DNA of 56,368 bases, from positions 1 through 56,368 of the forward strand of contig JAIVFJ010000367.1 in assembly GCA_025765615.1 (NCBI GenBank), in the 5' to 3' direction. Under the pieces are notes generated by a model. That model saw nothing but the letters and a program-made list of their open reading frames with translations, made no database searches and was not told where the DNA came from. The position numbers and the translations under genes are program-made. Positions 30,014 through 42,500 of this stretch are shown here, piece by piece; within the stretch, counting starts at the first letter, position 1; the number at the start of each line of letters is the position of its first letter. The stretch comes from Zopfochytrium polystomum (taxonomy: Eukaryota; Chytridiomycota; Chytridiomycetes; Chytridiales; Chytridiaceae).

Positions 30014-32596
30014 ATGGTGGAAATTTACAAATGCCGGCGGTCTTGGCATCGGCACAACAACAACAACAACAACACGGGCGGCTGCACCAGCACCAGCACG
30101 AGCAGCAGCAGGAAGAGCGGACGACGACCACGACGGCGACGGCAGCGGCGATCGGGACCGGGACCGGGACGGGACGACGCGGCGGCGGCGGCGGCAGCGC
30201 CAGCGCCAGCGGCGACGTCGTGGCCAGCCACGACTCCCACTTCAATCAGCGCAACACTGCGGCCGACCCAAACGCCCGCGACTCTCACAGCTGCACCCTC
30301 ACCATCTGCAACAGCACTCGCCACTTCCCACCGCGCGCGGCCATCCGCTGACTCTACACACCGCCTCCAACCCAACCAACCCCTCCGCTCTGTCACCCTC
30401 CGCCACTCACGCCTCTTCCAACTACGCCTCCTCTACCTCCCCATCCTCCTCCTCGTCGCCACACCCCTCCCTCCCACTGCCCAGATCATCGGCCCTTCTC
30501 TCTTCCACGACCCCCCCACCACCCCCACCCGCACCTGCACCTGCCACCAGCCCCGCCCCCCGGCGCCACAAAGTCAGCCGCGATCGAGCCGTACCCGTCG
30601 TCGTCCCCGCACGAGAACAAGGACAGAGGCTTCCACTACTTTCGTCCAGGCGGATCGGGCATGGCGGAGCCCTCGCCGACGGCTGCTTCCACGCCGTCCC
30701 ACGCCGCTGACGGCAGCAGGAGCAGCAGCAGGAGGAGGAGGTGGAGCAGCAGCAGCCGCTGGAGCAGCTGGTGCGGGTGCTAGCCCTTCGCTCCGGTGGT
30801 GGCTGGGCGAGTCGCCGCTGGTGCTGGTCGTGCTGTACTTTTGCTTGAACCTGGGCATCACGATCTGTGAGCTTCCTCTTTCTTTTTTTTTTTCTTTTTC
30901 TGCCTGAGACAATTCCCGCTCGCGCCCCTGTAAGGGCGGATTGTCGCGCACGCCCATGGTTGTGGGGGGAAGACCACATGACCCCCCCCATTTTGGTAGT
31001 ACGTTGAGCCCACCCCGCGGGACGGACCAACAGTCTACGTCATAATTCCCCGTCCCTTGTGTCGCGGACTTTGTTCTTCGATACACGCAAACTTCGCTCC
31101 ACCCGGCCTAACGAACCACCCAAAAACTACTTAACTTTGCACCCAGACAACAAAGCCATCCTCAAGCTGTTTCACTTCAACTTCCCATGGCTCTTGACGG
31201 CCATCCACGCCTTGCTGTCGTGCGCCGGTGCGTCCGCTTGTCCTCGGCAATAACTCGACCTATTCGGCGAGAAGCGCGACGGACGCGTCCGGCAAGTTTA
31301 GCTCCGACGGCACGACGTACGCGTCACCCATCCTGCCACTGGTGGCACCTTCGTCAACATCCTCCTCAACCCCTGGTGCACACCAGCCCTCCTCCTCCTC
31401 CTCTTCCTCTTCTTCATCCTCATTAACCTCCGCCGGCGCATAAATCCCTCTTCCCGCACCTCCGCTTTCGCGTCTCTTCCCTCGCCGTGCTCCCGCTCCG
31501 CCTCCTCTCGCGCCTCATCCGCGCCCCTCCTCGTCGCATTCCTCCACATCGCCAGCCCCACCTACTCCGCCACCGCATCCTCCACTTCCTCCTCCTCCTC
31601 CACCACCACCGACCACCCGCATCACCCACCCCACGCAACCGCCGCCGCGGCCCCGCCCCGCGAAGTTACTCGCCATCCTCGGCTTCTCAGTCCGCTACAC
31701 CGTCAACATCGCCGTCAGCAACGTCTCGCTCAACATGGTCTCCCTCCCCTTCCACCAGATCGTCCGCAGCACGTCCCCGGCCGTCACATTGCTCCTCGAG
31801 CGCGCGCTCTACCGCCTTTCCTCCCGCGGCAGCCGCCCGCCGCCACCCGTCGAGCCGGCGACCGTCGGCGCGCTGGGACTGGTGATCGCGGGCGTGGCGC
31901 TGGCGGACCGTCGGCGAGTACGAGTTCACGGCGGCCGGGCTCGCCGCGACGCTCACGGGGGGTCGTGCTGTCGTCGCTCAAGGGCATCGCGACGCACCGG
32001 CTCCTCACCACCACGAATTCCACCACCACCACCGGCCTCGCCTCCCTCACCCCCCTGGACCTCCTCTGGCGCATGTCGGCCCTCGCCTGCATCCAATGCG
32101 TCCTGGTATCCTGGGCGAGCGGCGAGCTCGCATCATACCAAGCGTTCCTCGTCCGCCTCGGCGTCCTCGCCGGCCGGCGGGGGCCTAACGGTTCCCGGTC
32201 TGTACGCGGTGCTGGTGCTGAACGGGGTGATGGCGTTCCTGCTGAACTACGTGTCGTTTGCGGCGAACCGGCGGGTCGGGGCGCTGAGCATGACGGTGGC
32301 GGGGAACGTGAAGCAGAGCATGACGATTTGTTGAGCGTGTGGATTTTTGGGTATTTGATTTCGTGGGTGAATGGGTGTGGTGAGTTTCTGGAGGGGGGGG
32401 GGGGATTTTTTTTTTTTTTTCCGTCGCCTTTCTATGGTTATGGTTTTTCCAAGTCTCGCTCACACTGTTCTCTTCAGGCATCCTCGTGACGCTGGTCGGC
32501 GGGGCGTGGTACAGCGCGATCGGCGTGCGGAAGAAGCTAAAGGCGAGCGCGCGGAAGGAGGCAGACCTGGGGCTGTCGACGACGCGCAAGGACTGA
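30014..32596 (+). CDS. triose-phosphate-translocator (SLC35/DMT) family transporter
   Basis: Hydrophobic segments follow the TPT-family pattern: SPLVLVVLYFCLNLGITI, then across intron 30867-31146 YNKAILKLFHFNFPWLLTAI (exact family signature), then ILGFSVRYTVNIAVSNVSLN, VSLPFHQIVRSTSPAVTLLL, VGALGLVIAGVALA, GVVLSSLKGIATHRLL, LDLLWRMSALACIQCVLVSW, AVLVLNGVMAFLLNYVSF, GALSMTVAGNVKQSMTI and, after intron 32330-32477, ILVTLVGGAWYSAIGVRKK, ending at 32596. Such proteins exchange sugar phosphates or nucleotide sugars across Golgi/ER membranes. The start at 30014 is uncertain: the 280-residue N-terminal extension is low-complexity and may be frame-shifted. Ser-rich inserts lie in the second loop (about 31240-31440), and several frame changes occur between 31250 and 32200. 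Confidence 0.8.
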
Positions 32597-33580
32597 ACAG
32601 GAGCACACTTGAACGTGGAAAAAACAAAAAAAAAAAAAAAAAAGAAGATGAAGAAGAAAAGGACAAAGGGCTAGAAAGAAGCAATGTCTCTGGTCACCCT
32701 GCCCTCTAAATCTAATGAAAATATAAGAAAATAACAAAGAATATTATCCCTCAATCGTAAAAAAAAAAAAAAAAAAAATCAGGAGTCCCAAAACCTGTCG
32801 CGGGTTTGAAACGGGGACCCCAGAAGCCGTTTTGGAATGGGCGGACTTTTTCTTCGTTCTCTCCCCATGCATTTTGCTTCGTTTTTCTTGTTTTGTTTTG
32901 TTTTTGTTTTGTTTTGTTTTCGCTCTTTTTTTACTGCGTTTTCTGCCCAGTGCAAATCCAATTTCGCGTGGGAAAAAATAAGAATGAGAAGGCAGAATGA
33001 AAAACAAAACACTTAGAAAAAACGACGATTTTTGATTTGCCAAAACACGGAAAAATTAAAACTGACGTGGGGAAACAAGAGAGCAGCCACACACACACAC
33101 GCCCACCACACACAGCAGCACAAAGCATCATTCACTCATCGGACAAGCAAAAAGACCGCGCATAATGAATGAGCCTGTGGGTGGGGGTGTCCGGGCCGAA
33201 TGCCCGAGGGGGGTCTGTCTGTCTGTCTGTCTGTCTCTTCCGGATGAAACCCCCGATGGTGGATTGCATGACATGTCTGGAAAAAGAAGAAGACAAGAAC
33301 AACTGAAATCGAAGGACAACGAAAAATTTTGATGTTCTCTGTTCTCGGTTGGAGAAGACAGAGGAGGAAAAGGTTGGACATTCCACACCCTCCCTGTCTC
33401 TCCCCTATCCTTTTCTCTCTTACACACACTCACACACACACACACACACTCTCTCTCTCTCTCCCTTTCCATGTCTTTGTCTTTGTCATTTCTTCCCCCT
33501 TATTATTAATTTCCTCGGAGAGGAGGAGAACAGAAAAAGGAAAACAGTGAAAAAAAGGAAAAAATCCTTGCTCCGGAGAA
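32597..33580. other. intergenic, simple-sequence rich
   Basis: No gene is supported. Contents: A17 just after the transporter (about 32626-32642), A20 at 32759-32778, a TTTTG-type repeat (about 32880-32925), (GTCT)n at 33212-33237, and CA/CT repeats at about 33421-33465 shortly upstream of the next gene. A possible AATAAA-like signal is not clear. Confidence 0.55.
33212..33237 (+). repeat. (GTCT)n tetranucleotide microsatellite
   Basis: Six near-perfect tandem GTCT units in the upstream region of the unrecognised gene starting at 33581. Confidence 0.85.
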
Positions 33581-36500
33581 ATGATGTTGTCTGCGGCGTC
33601 GGCGGCGGCGTCGCCCGCGTCGTCGGCGGCTTCGGCCGCCTCCTCTGCCGCCGCCGTCTCCGACCCTGCCGCCGCCTTGGCCTCGGCCGGCTCATCGTTG
33701 ACGACGACCCCGCATTTGCTTCCGCCCGGCCATGCCGGCCACGCCGGTGGCGCCAGCAGCAGCATCAGCAGCAGCAGCAGCAGCAGCAGCGGCGGCGGCA
33801 GCGGCCATCCGCATCACCTCCACCACCAACAGCTCAACAACCACCAGGCTCACAACCCGCCAAATCACCACGGTCGTCAGCAGCATCAGCAGCAGCAGCA
33901 ACAACCTCAGCAGCAGCATCTGTACCTCCAGCAGCAGCACCACCAGGCCCAGCACCACCAGCACGCGATCTCTCCGCACCATTCCTACCTTGCTACGGCA
34001 GCCCAACCTGTCTCCTCCTCTGCCCCCACCCAAGCCGGTTTGCATGGCCACCACCCAATGATGCCTTCATCCACGCAATCGTCTCCGTTTCTCCAGGCTG
34101 TCTCGCCATTCTCGGCGGCGTCATCGGCCGCGTCAGCGACGTCCTCCACCGCGTACACGTCGTCCCCTGCTGCGCTGCACTACGCAAAGAACGCCCCTAC
34201 CCCCAACTCCGTCCGTCCCCCCGTTTGTTCCATTCCCCCTCCCACAGCCACGGGGTCAGCACCACCCCGCATCAGGCCGCTCCAAATACCACGCAACCCG
34301 GTGGCGGCTCGTACTTTCCGCAACAACAGCAGCACCCGCCGCAACCAGCTCCGCAAACCGCCACCCGCACTGCCACCTCCACCTCCGTCTCCGCGAGCCT
34401 CCACATTTGACCGACTTTTTGCGTTCGTCAAGCGCGGCGGCGGAAGTGCCAACGCTTCCTCGTCCTCAACGTCCGCGGCGTCAGCCTCCTCGTCATCCTC
34501 ACCTTCGTCCACTTCTTTGTCCTCCTCACCTTCTGCCCCGCGGCGACTACGTCACAAAACTCCAATGGAACTCTTCCCAAGCGATCCGCCAGACGCAGAC
34601 GCAGTTCTGGTGACTCCGCGTCCAGCGTGCAGCGTGACGCTACCGCTCCCTCGCTACCTCCCCAATCATCTACTCAAGGATCGGGCCACCCTGCTTTCTT
34701 CATGCGATCTTCCAACCGTTCATCGCTGCACGTGCCCACGGCCCCAATATTGACCTCTCAATCCACTGCCCAGCCACCATCCTCTCGTGCGGCTATCCAA
34801 GCGTTTGATCCTTCTTCGAGCCGACTGGGAGATTACCTGAAGACTCGTCAGGATCAGTTGGCGGCATCGAGCATCGCTGCAGTCCGCGCTGGCCTCGGCG
34901 AGACCTCCTCCAACGCCCACCGGAACCACCGCCAACACGGCAGATCGGAACGCCACGCTGACGCCACCGTACTCTGGCCCTCGCTCAAGAAATGTGACGA
35001 GATCTGTCAGCAGCGATGCCATTAATCCGTCCGGAGCATCATCATCTGCGGGCATGCCGTCGGCCAAGTTCGTGCCAGCAGACGGTTACAAGCGTGGAGG
35101 CTCGATGGACGCGAAACGAGACCTGGTGGATCCGTTCAAGTTTCTTGACACCTACGTTGAGGCTGTCACGTCCGTCACGCCAGCCACGGGAGTCGCTAGC
35201 ACGTCGGAACAATATCCATCTGGAAACCATCCGCCGCATTCAGCGCACTCTGCGTCGGGTTTGTTATTGACGCCCGATGGAAGATCCGCGTCTCGAGAAT
35301 CTGTAAACGCACCGTATGCGATATTCCACCCCCCAGTGCAAGTGCCCCCGCACATGGCGGGGATGGCTCAAGATGCTTTGCTACCGATGCAGCAGTTGCT
35401 GCCGCAACCTCAAAGCTCAGAACCAATTTCGTCGATGGGACCGCCGGTGGCTGTGCGACAGCCAGCTGCAGCTACAGACGACGATGACGACCAGTCCCTC
35501 CAGGAGCTTTTGCCTGATTGGTACATGGACGACACGCACCCACCCACATCTGCAGCTCTGAGATTCCAGCAGATTGATCATCAGCCACCGAAGCAGAGCC
35601 CCGTGCTACCGCCGTCGTCCAATCAACAACAGTTTGCACACCACCAACTGCAGCAGCAGCAACCTCCACAGACGCAGAGAGTCGACGTTGCTCCGTTAGT
35701 CGACGGTCGTCATCTCCATGTCAACCGCGTCGCATCTCTCTCAAGCCGACCTCCCTCAAGACCTGTTTCGCCGCAGCAGAGGCCTGCTGGCAGCATGATC
35801 AAGGCATCCGGCAGCCCAGAGTCTTTTCACGCGGTGCAAAACAACCCCTCGTTGCCTTCCGGCCTTGTTGGGCCTCACCTTCCCCCTGCTGCGAACGCGG
35901 ACTTGATCCCCTACTCTACTTGCAGACCGCACGATATCCACCCTCACAATTCTTCTTGGAGATCGAGGCGCAGGTGCGCCCACGCTGCTCGACCAATTGA
36001 TTCCGGATCCGACGGCGTTGACAATGTCATTGGATCTGGTGGCGACCTCGGCGAATGGTTACGCGGGGGTGGGCGAGTACTGGAGCCCGATCGGCGTGCG
36101 GGGTGTCGATCCACGGCAGCCTGCCACTCGCGCGGGTTGTCCGGGCAGCTGGAAGATTTGGTCCATCGCGCGATAGTCATCACCGAGCAGGTGACGCACT
36201 CGGGGCACATGACAACGCCAGAAATCGCCGGATATCTCAGCGTCCTGGCGGACTTGGTCGAGGTTGGGCCGCCAAATCGAGAGCGACTTTCGCGCCGACG
36301 GCGGGATCGTGAGCATTTTAGTATTTGCAAGATTCGGTGGAGTACGTGGGCGTGGACGGGGCGATCGTGTGGCCGGATCGCCATTTCAGCACGGTATGGG
36401 AAATGCACGCCGCCGTGGCAAAGTACTTCGCGTTTGCAGCAGAGCCTGCGAGCGGGAACGGCTCCGACTTGGTGGTTCCAGCGCTGGGCTTGACGGTGGA

Positions 36501-37606
36501 CCCCATCGCAGACTTTCAGACGCCCTTCTCGTCAGCGGCGGTGGCCAGGCACGACTTCCGCCGATCGGCCCGTCGACGCGGCCATAGCCTGCGCAACCTA
36601 CGAGACCCACCACAGCGCCCAGATCCGGCTGAGCCACCTCATCTTTGCGCGTGCGGTGCCCCTGTTCGCCTCCCGTCCCACGCACATCGACCCGTCCTGG
36701 CTCGTCGCCGAATCCGACCGCCGCAGCTCTTCAGCGTCCGCCAGCGCGCGGCTCGCGGCCTTCGGCACGGCGGACCTGGGCATCGCGGGGCTCTTCCCGC
36801 TGGTATCGTCGCCGACGCTGCGCGGGTCCGTTTTCCGCGCCGAGCCTGTTCCGTGCGTACGCGCCGCTGTCGCTGGGCAGCGCGGACCGGACGCTGCAGC
36901 TGGCGCGCGGCGACTACACCGTGCTGCCGGCCGTGCCGCCGTCGTGGTACCCGCAGCACCACCTGCTGCCGCGGCCGGCGCTGCTCGCGCGGTTGATCCA
37001 GGCGCTCGGCGCTCAGCGCGCGGCCGCGGCTAATCACGGGGCTCGAGGCGCCGCTGCCCGCCGGCGTGCCTGGCGCGAAGCTGCTCGCTCTGGCAGCCGC
37101 GCACGGGACGGGGGTCGCTGCTGCGCAACCCACTGGCGACGGTCATGTCGCGCGAGGTGCTGCGCGCTCTGGGCGCGCGCGCCGCCGTCGCGGCGTTTGT
37201 CGCGGCCGCGGCGGTTCCCGTGCGGCCGCCGCCGCCTAGCCGCTCCGCGTCGACGATTGGAGTCGCGGGCGGTGTAAACAGCAGCGTCTGGAGACGCGGC
37301 AAACCAGCAGCAACAGCAGCAGCAAGCAGCAACAACAACAGCAACTAATGAACCCACCTCCGCTGATCTCGCGGGCCGTTCTCGGACAGCCCGCCCAAGT
37401 TTGGCGTGATCCTGTCGACGACGGTGGACGTGCGCACCGTGCCGACGTCGTGGCTGTGCCTGAAAGACACCTCTGCGGCGGCGTCCCAGTCGTCGCCGCT
37501 GTGGCCGTCGGGGGTACGGCTCGTTCTGCTGTGCAGCGGCGAGGGCGGGGACGTGCTGTGCTACGGGGTGGGGGTTGTCGTGGGCGACGGGGCCGGTGCC
37601 AGGTGA
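33581..37606 (+). CDS. long low-complexity protein gene, family not recognised
   Basis: Start at 33581 (MMLSAASAAASP) opens a 390-codon Ser/Ala/His/Gln-rich frame with CAG-type runs (about 33756-33800 and 33880-33930). Shifted frames then give a Ser/Pro-rich middle, including FDPSSSRLGDYLKTRQDQLA (about 34800), SMDAKRDLVDPFKFLDTYVE (about 35103) and an acidic DDDDDQSLQELLPDWYMDD (about 35478-35534). The C-terminal third looks folded: FFLEIEAQVR, LLDQLIPDPTALTMSLDLVA, GYAGVGEYWSPIG, LVHRAIVITEQVTHSGH, YLSVLADLVEVG, YVGVDGAIVWPDRHFSTVWE, AQIRLSHLIFARAVPLFASR, GDYTVLPAVPPSWYPQHHLL and FGVILSTTVDVRTVPTSWLC, stopping at 37606. At least five frame changes and perhaps one intron (acceptor before 35926) are needed. 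The build recalls a regulatory protein with a disordered N-terminus, but no function can be named. It might be two genes. Confidence 0.45.
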
Positions 37607-38321
37607 GAGGCACTCGACGTCGAGCGGCGGCGTGCGGGTGTTTTGAGGTGTGTCTGGCATATCTGTGTGTGTGTGTGGGTGTGTTTGTGAGGCATTGGGA
37701 TAGTTCCCTTGCTATTTTGTCGTCCAAGGAGGTTTCTCGGTTGTGCACCCGCAGACCCCACACCCGTTTGCGTCGGCCCTGGGCAGCGTCAGTCAAGTTT
37801 TTCCCCGCCCTTTGTTCCCCGTGATCGGTTCCTTTCCCTCTACCCCTCCTCTTAATTACCCCACCCCGGTACTATTTCTTTATTTTCCAGAGTCCTTTTT
37901 TCCCCTCCTTCCCGTTCTCCTACACGGCTCCACCTCTATTTTGGTTGTTTGTGTGCTCCTTTGTTCCCTCCTTGGGCGCCATCTTTATCAGACTGATCCT
38001 TCTTCTGCTTCTTCTTCCTATTCTTCCTCTTCTTCTTCTTCCTTTTCTCTTCTGTTCGCCCCTCTTTGTCTTTTCTGATAATGCGAACGCGCCCTCTGAA
38101 AACGGAGGATGGTTGGGACTGATAGGGCGAGGGGAGACGGAGGAGGGAGGGCTGGGGGGAGGTCACGCCGCGTGGGAAAATATATTATATTTTGCTTACT
38201 CAACGAGCCACACAAGAAAAAAAAAAAAAAAAAAAAAAGAAGGGAATAAAAAATAGAAAAAGAGAGGTCGCTCGATGCGATTGAGAGGAATATTGGAACC
38301 AGGGTTGCGTTTATGAAAAAA

Positions 38322-38353
<32 letters not shown>

Positions 38354-38489
38354 GGGTAGGGAAGTACTTTTGTCTCTACCGGCGGACGAACGCTGTGAAA
38401 AGCGCGCTGGCGCCCCTCACCCTGCCGAAATCATTTGCCCCTCTTGCCTCGCGTTTAGAAGGATCTCTGGTGGAAGACACGGAGCAACC

Positions 38490-38521
<32 letters not shown>

Positions 38522-39595
38522 AAAAAAGCAAACAATACATTACAAAAGCAGTTTCGCATTTCCCCCCTCCTGAACGCCGCCCCGCTTCGCGCGGCGAGAC
38601 AACGGCCCAGTTTGTACGCGGCGGGGTTTGCGGTCCTTTACCCATTTTTTTTTTTTTTTTGTGGTGCTGCAGAGCGGCTTTCTCTCTGTCGTTCTCTCTC
38701 TCTCTCCTCTCTCTTTCTCTTCTTTTTATTTGGCAGGCACAGTCGCAAACAGCCAGTTTCATTCGCTGATTGAAGCCACCGAGGCACCACAGAACGAGGG
38801 CCGAATTGAATTGGTCATTTGAAAGAAGGATCAACCGGCCCCTGTCACACAACAAACAAACAGATTGGCGCTGAGTAAGGAAAACGAGTTTGGAAGAAGA
38901 GAGAGAGAGTGTATGCATTTCAAAAGGGGGCTGCGAATAAGTTGTTGTTTGGAAAGCGGGGACTGCGATTAGTCGCCAAGGTTTGGGTTTGTTGGATTGT
39001 TCGGTTGTCTCTTTCTCAGCTCTTGTCCTCTCTCCTCTTATTTTCCAGATTTATCGGCGGGGACCGACACCCACGAAGCTGGAGAAAGAGACAAGCTGAC
39101 AGTTATTTTTTTTTTTTTTGTGTTTTTTTTTTTTGTCTTTTTGGTTTGCGCGAGACAACGCTCAGGAAAAAGGGGCGGGATGGCACGCTGGCAAGGCGAA
39201 CAGGGACTCGGCAGACAGGCAGACAGACAGACTGAAAGGTGCAAGAAGAAGAAGAAGAAGAAGAAAGAAGAAAAAACAACCAACAAAAACAAAAGGCATA
39301 AGAGAAACGTTTGGCAACAATGGTGCGTTTATATAGTGCAGCATGTTGTGAACTGTGTGTGTGTGGTGTGTGCGTGCGTGCGGGCAGAGAGGGCGAGGGA
39401 GACAGACAGTGAGAAGGGGTCAGAGGAAGAAAACAAAGAAAGAAACACAGCAACTGCCTGTGCTCGCAGGCATTTCGCTGCACAACACTCCGACGCGACT
39501 ACGCTGGGGCTGGCTGGATCCGGCCTTAACAAGCACGCCACTCACCACACACACACACACACACACGACAAAGAAGCAGAAGAATAGAAACGACG
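37607..39595. other. intergenic with dense A/T homopolymers and microsatellites
   Basis: No gene is supported over almost 2 kb. It contains A22 (38217-38238), A23 (38316-38338), A27 (38490-38516), T16 (38645-38660), CT-rich DNA (about 38690-38735), an AGAC repeat (about 39213-39233), an AAG repeat (about 39245-39270), a GT-rich run (39354-39380) and CA repeats (about 39545-39566). All frames here are composed of these repeats. Confidence 0.6.
38217..38516 (+). repeat. cluster of three long A tracts (A22, A23, A27)
   Basis: Three uninterrupted A runs within 300 bases, at 38217-38238, 38316-38338 and 38490-38516, the second followed by a CA repeat. Intervening sequences are not obviously copies of each other. 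Confidence 0.85.
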
Positions 39596-42500
39596 ATGCC
39601 CGCAAACAGCTGCAACCGGGGAAGGGCGGGGCCGTCCTTCCTCGTTGTCGCTTCGGTCCGACGCAAAACGAAGCGGCAGTGGCAGCAGCAGCTGAGGCAG
39701 CTCGTGTTACCAATCCCTCCCTCCGCAACGCATGCACTACTGCCGCCGCCGCCGCCACCAGCCAGCACCATCCACTCCCTCCGCCTCCTCCCTCCCGCAA
39801 GCTCTCCGACTCTCCCTTTGCAATCAGTGACGGCAGCACCACAGCAGCAGCAGCAGCAGCAGCATCAACAGCGAGTCGCCTCCTGGCGGTGCCTGGCGTG
39901 GTTGTTGGGGTGAGTTGTTGCGGTGCACCACCGCCTCCTCCTCCGTCCTTGTGGGGGTCTCTCTCTATCTCGCTCTGTCCCTCTCCCTGTCACTCTCTCT
40001 CTCTCTCTGTGCTTGTCCGCCAGCCAGCCCTCCAAAAGGAAAAAAAGAGAAGAAAATGGAAAAAATTGCCCGTCGAAAATCTCAAAGCGATCTCAAACCC
40101 TCACTCACTCACACTCGCTCACACACAAACCCACAACAACAAAAAACAAACGACCCCGGCCCAGGCGCCTTCTCGGCACGGCTCCTTCAATTCGGCCACC
40201 ACCGCTGATTCGTCCTCGACCCTCCTGGGCCCGCCGCCGCCGCCGTCGCCGTCGTCCGGCCGATCTACACCCTCGAAATCCCCTTCTTCCCCGACTGCAC
40301 CAACCTTCCTGCACTCGCAACACCAATCTTCGTCGTCCTCGCTCTTCCCGATCGCGCCGGCGGCCGACCCCAGGATGGCCGCCGCGATGATGCACTACAG
40401 CCGCAGCAGTTTTGCAAGCAGCCGCCGCAGCAGCTACATCGAGGCCGCCGCCGCCGCCGCCGATACCACCACCACCACCACCCCCCCCGCACATCTCTCC
40501 TCCTCCGCCGACAATCTCCCCTCCCCCGCCGCCGCCGCCACCGCCGCCACAATCGCAGCAGCAGCACAGCAGCAGGAGACCACAGCCACAACAACAGCAG
40601 CCTTGGCACCGCGGCGTTCGGGCTGACGCCACCGGAGATCACGGCGGCGGTGGACGCGCGCGACACGGCGCTGCTCGAGGAGCGGTGGGGAGGGGTCGTG
40701 GGCGTGGCGATGAGGCTGAGGACGGACCCGGCGCGGACTGTCGGAGGCGATGGAGCCTGCAACGCTGGACGGCGTCGGAGCGCCGTGGTGGCGGCGGCCG
40801 CGGCGATGGCGGCGAGAGCGAGAGGAGGAGGCGGGGGCGGCCGGTCCGCCCTTTCTCACCACCACCATTTCAGCAATAGTAGCAGTAGCAGCAGCAGCAG
40901 TCAGCAGCCGCTCTCTCAGGCGGGCGAGCGACGGCCGTCGTCGCTGACCTTGGTTTGTCTCGCGCGCACCCTCTGTCTCTGTCTCTCTGTCTCGTCCCTG
41001 CTCTCTCTCTCTCTTTCTCTGCCTCTCTCCTGCTTACCGATCTGAACGCTCCGTCTGTCTCCAGCCTTGTTCCCTGCCATCCCTCCATACTCTCTCTTGA
41101 GGCGATTTGTCCCTTTGTTTTCCCCCATGCAAGCACATTCTCTCACTCGATGTTGTCTCTTCACTCGGATGGCCGTCACGAGTGCTGTCTGTCTGTCCCT
41201 CTGCCTCCCCCACTGTCCATTCGTTCGTTGCGCAGTCCTCTGCATTGGCGGCATACCATGCCATGCTTGCCAAATCGGGACCATGTTGTTCCTTGCCTTT
41301 TTTGTCTCCACCGCCCTTGTCTCCTCTTCCAACCGTGTCTCTCGATCTGACCAACCCACCAAACCACCGAAACCGCATCACAGGGCGCCGGCGAGCCAGC
41401 AAAAAGCAGCAACAACACCTACAATGACGACGACAACCGCCACTACGCCAAGAACGGCGCCGTTCCTGCCGACTCAACGGTCGCGACCGCCGCCGACCCC
41501 GATACCGATGCCGAGATGGGCCGCACGCCCGCGGCGGCGACCGACTCGTTCCTCGTCCGCAAGTCCGTCTTTGGCGAGAACAAACTGCCGCAGCCGCACA
41601 CAAAGTCTGTGTGGGAGTTCGCCTTCGAGGCTCTCAAGGACAAGACCCTGATCGTGCTCTGCGTCGCCGCGTTCGTTGACCTCGCCATCGGGATATACAA
41701 GTCTGGGTTTGCCGAGCAACGGGAGCCGGCCGCGTACGTGGACGGCATCGCCATCCTGTTTGCCGTCGTCGTCATCGTCCTCATCTCGGCGCTGAACGAC
41801 TACCGGAAGCAGAGCCAGTTCCGCCAGCTCAGCGACTACTCGCGGTCGCTCTCCAAATTCCACGTCATCCGCGACGGAAAGACCCGCGAAATGCCGACAG
41901 CCAGCATCCTCGTCGGCGACATTTGTCAAATCTCGGCCGGCGACATTTTGCCCTCGGACGGCATCGTCATTCAGTCTTTCAACCTCTCTTGTGACGAGTC
42001 CGCGCTTACCGGCGAGAGCATGGCAGTTTCAAAGAGTCCCACCACGGACCCCTTTGTCCTCTCGGGCACAAAAGTCGTCGATGGGATTGGCAAAATTGTG
42101 ATTGTCGCTACTGGTCCGAACTCTGTCAATGGTCGGCTTCTCGCTAGCCTGGAAGTCGAAGTGGAAGAGACACCCCTCCAAGCAAAGCTTGGCAAGCTTG
42201 CGGACGCAATCTCTCTCTTTGGGCTTGGGGCCGCATTAGTCATGGTCCTCGGCCTGGTAATTCTGTACTTCAGCATCGCACCAGCCGTGCCGAGAACAAC
42301 AGTGGACATTGTGAACGACCTCGTCAACCTTTTCATCATTGGCGTAACGATCGTCGTCGTGGCCGTTCCAGAGGGTCTGCCACTGGCGGTGGTCCTCGCG
42401 CTCGCCCACGCCACTCTCCGCATGCTCAAGGACAACAACCTCGTCCGCCACTTGAAGGCGTGTGAGACCATGGGAAATGCAACAACCGTCTGCAGCGACA

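Noticed and set aside
29844..31030. Cys/Val-rich minus frames opposite the TPT transporter
   Set aside because: Translation of antisense CAG/CGG-rich low-complexity DNA; the plus strand carries the conserved transporter.
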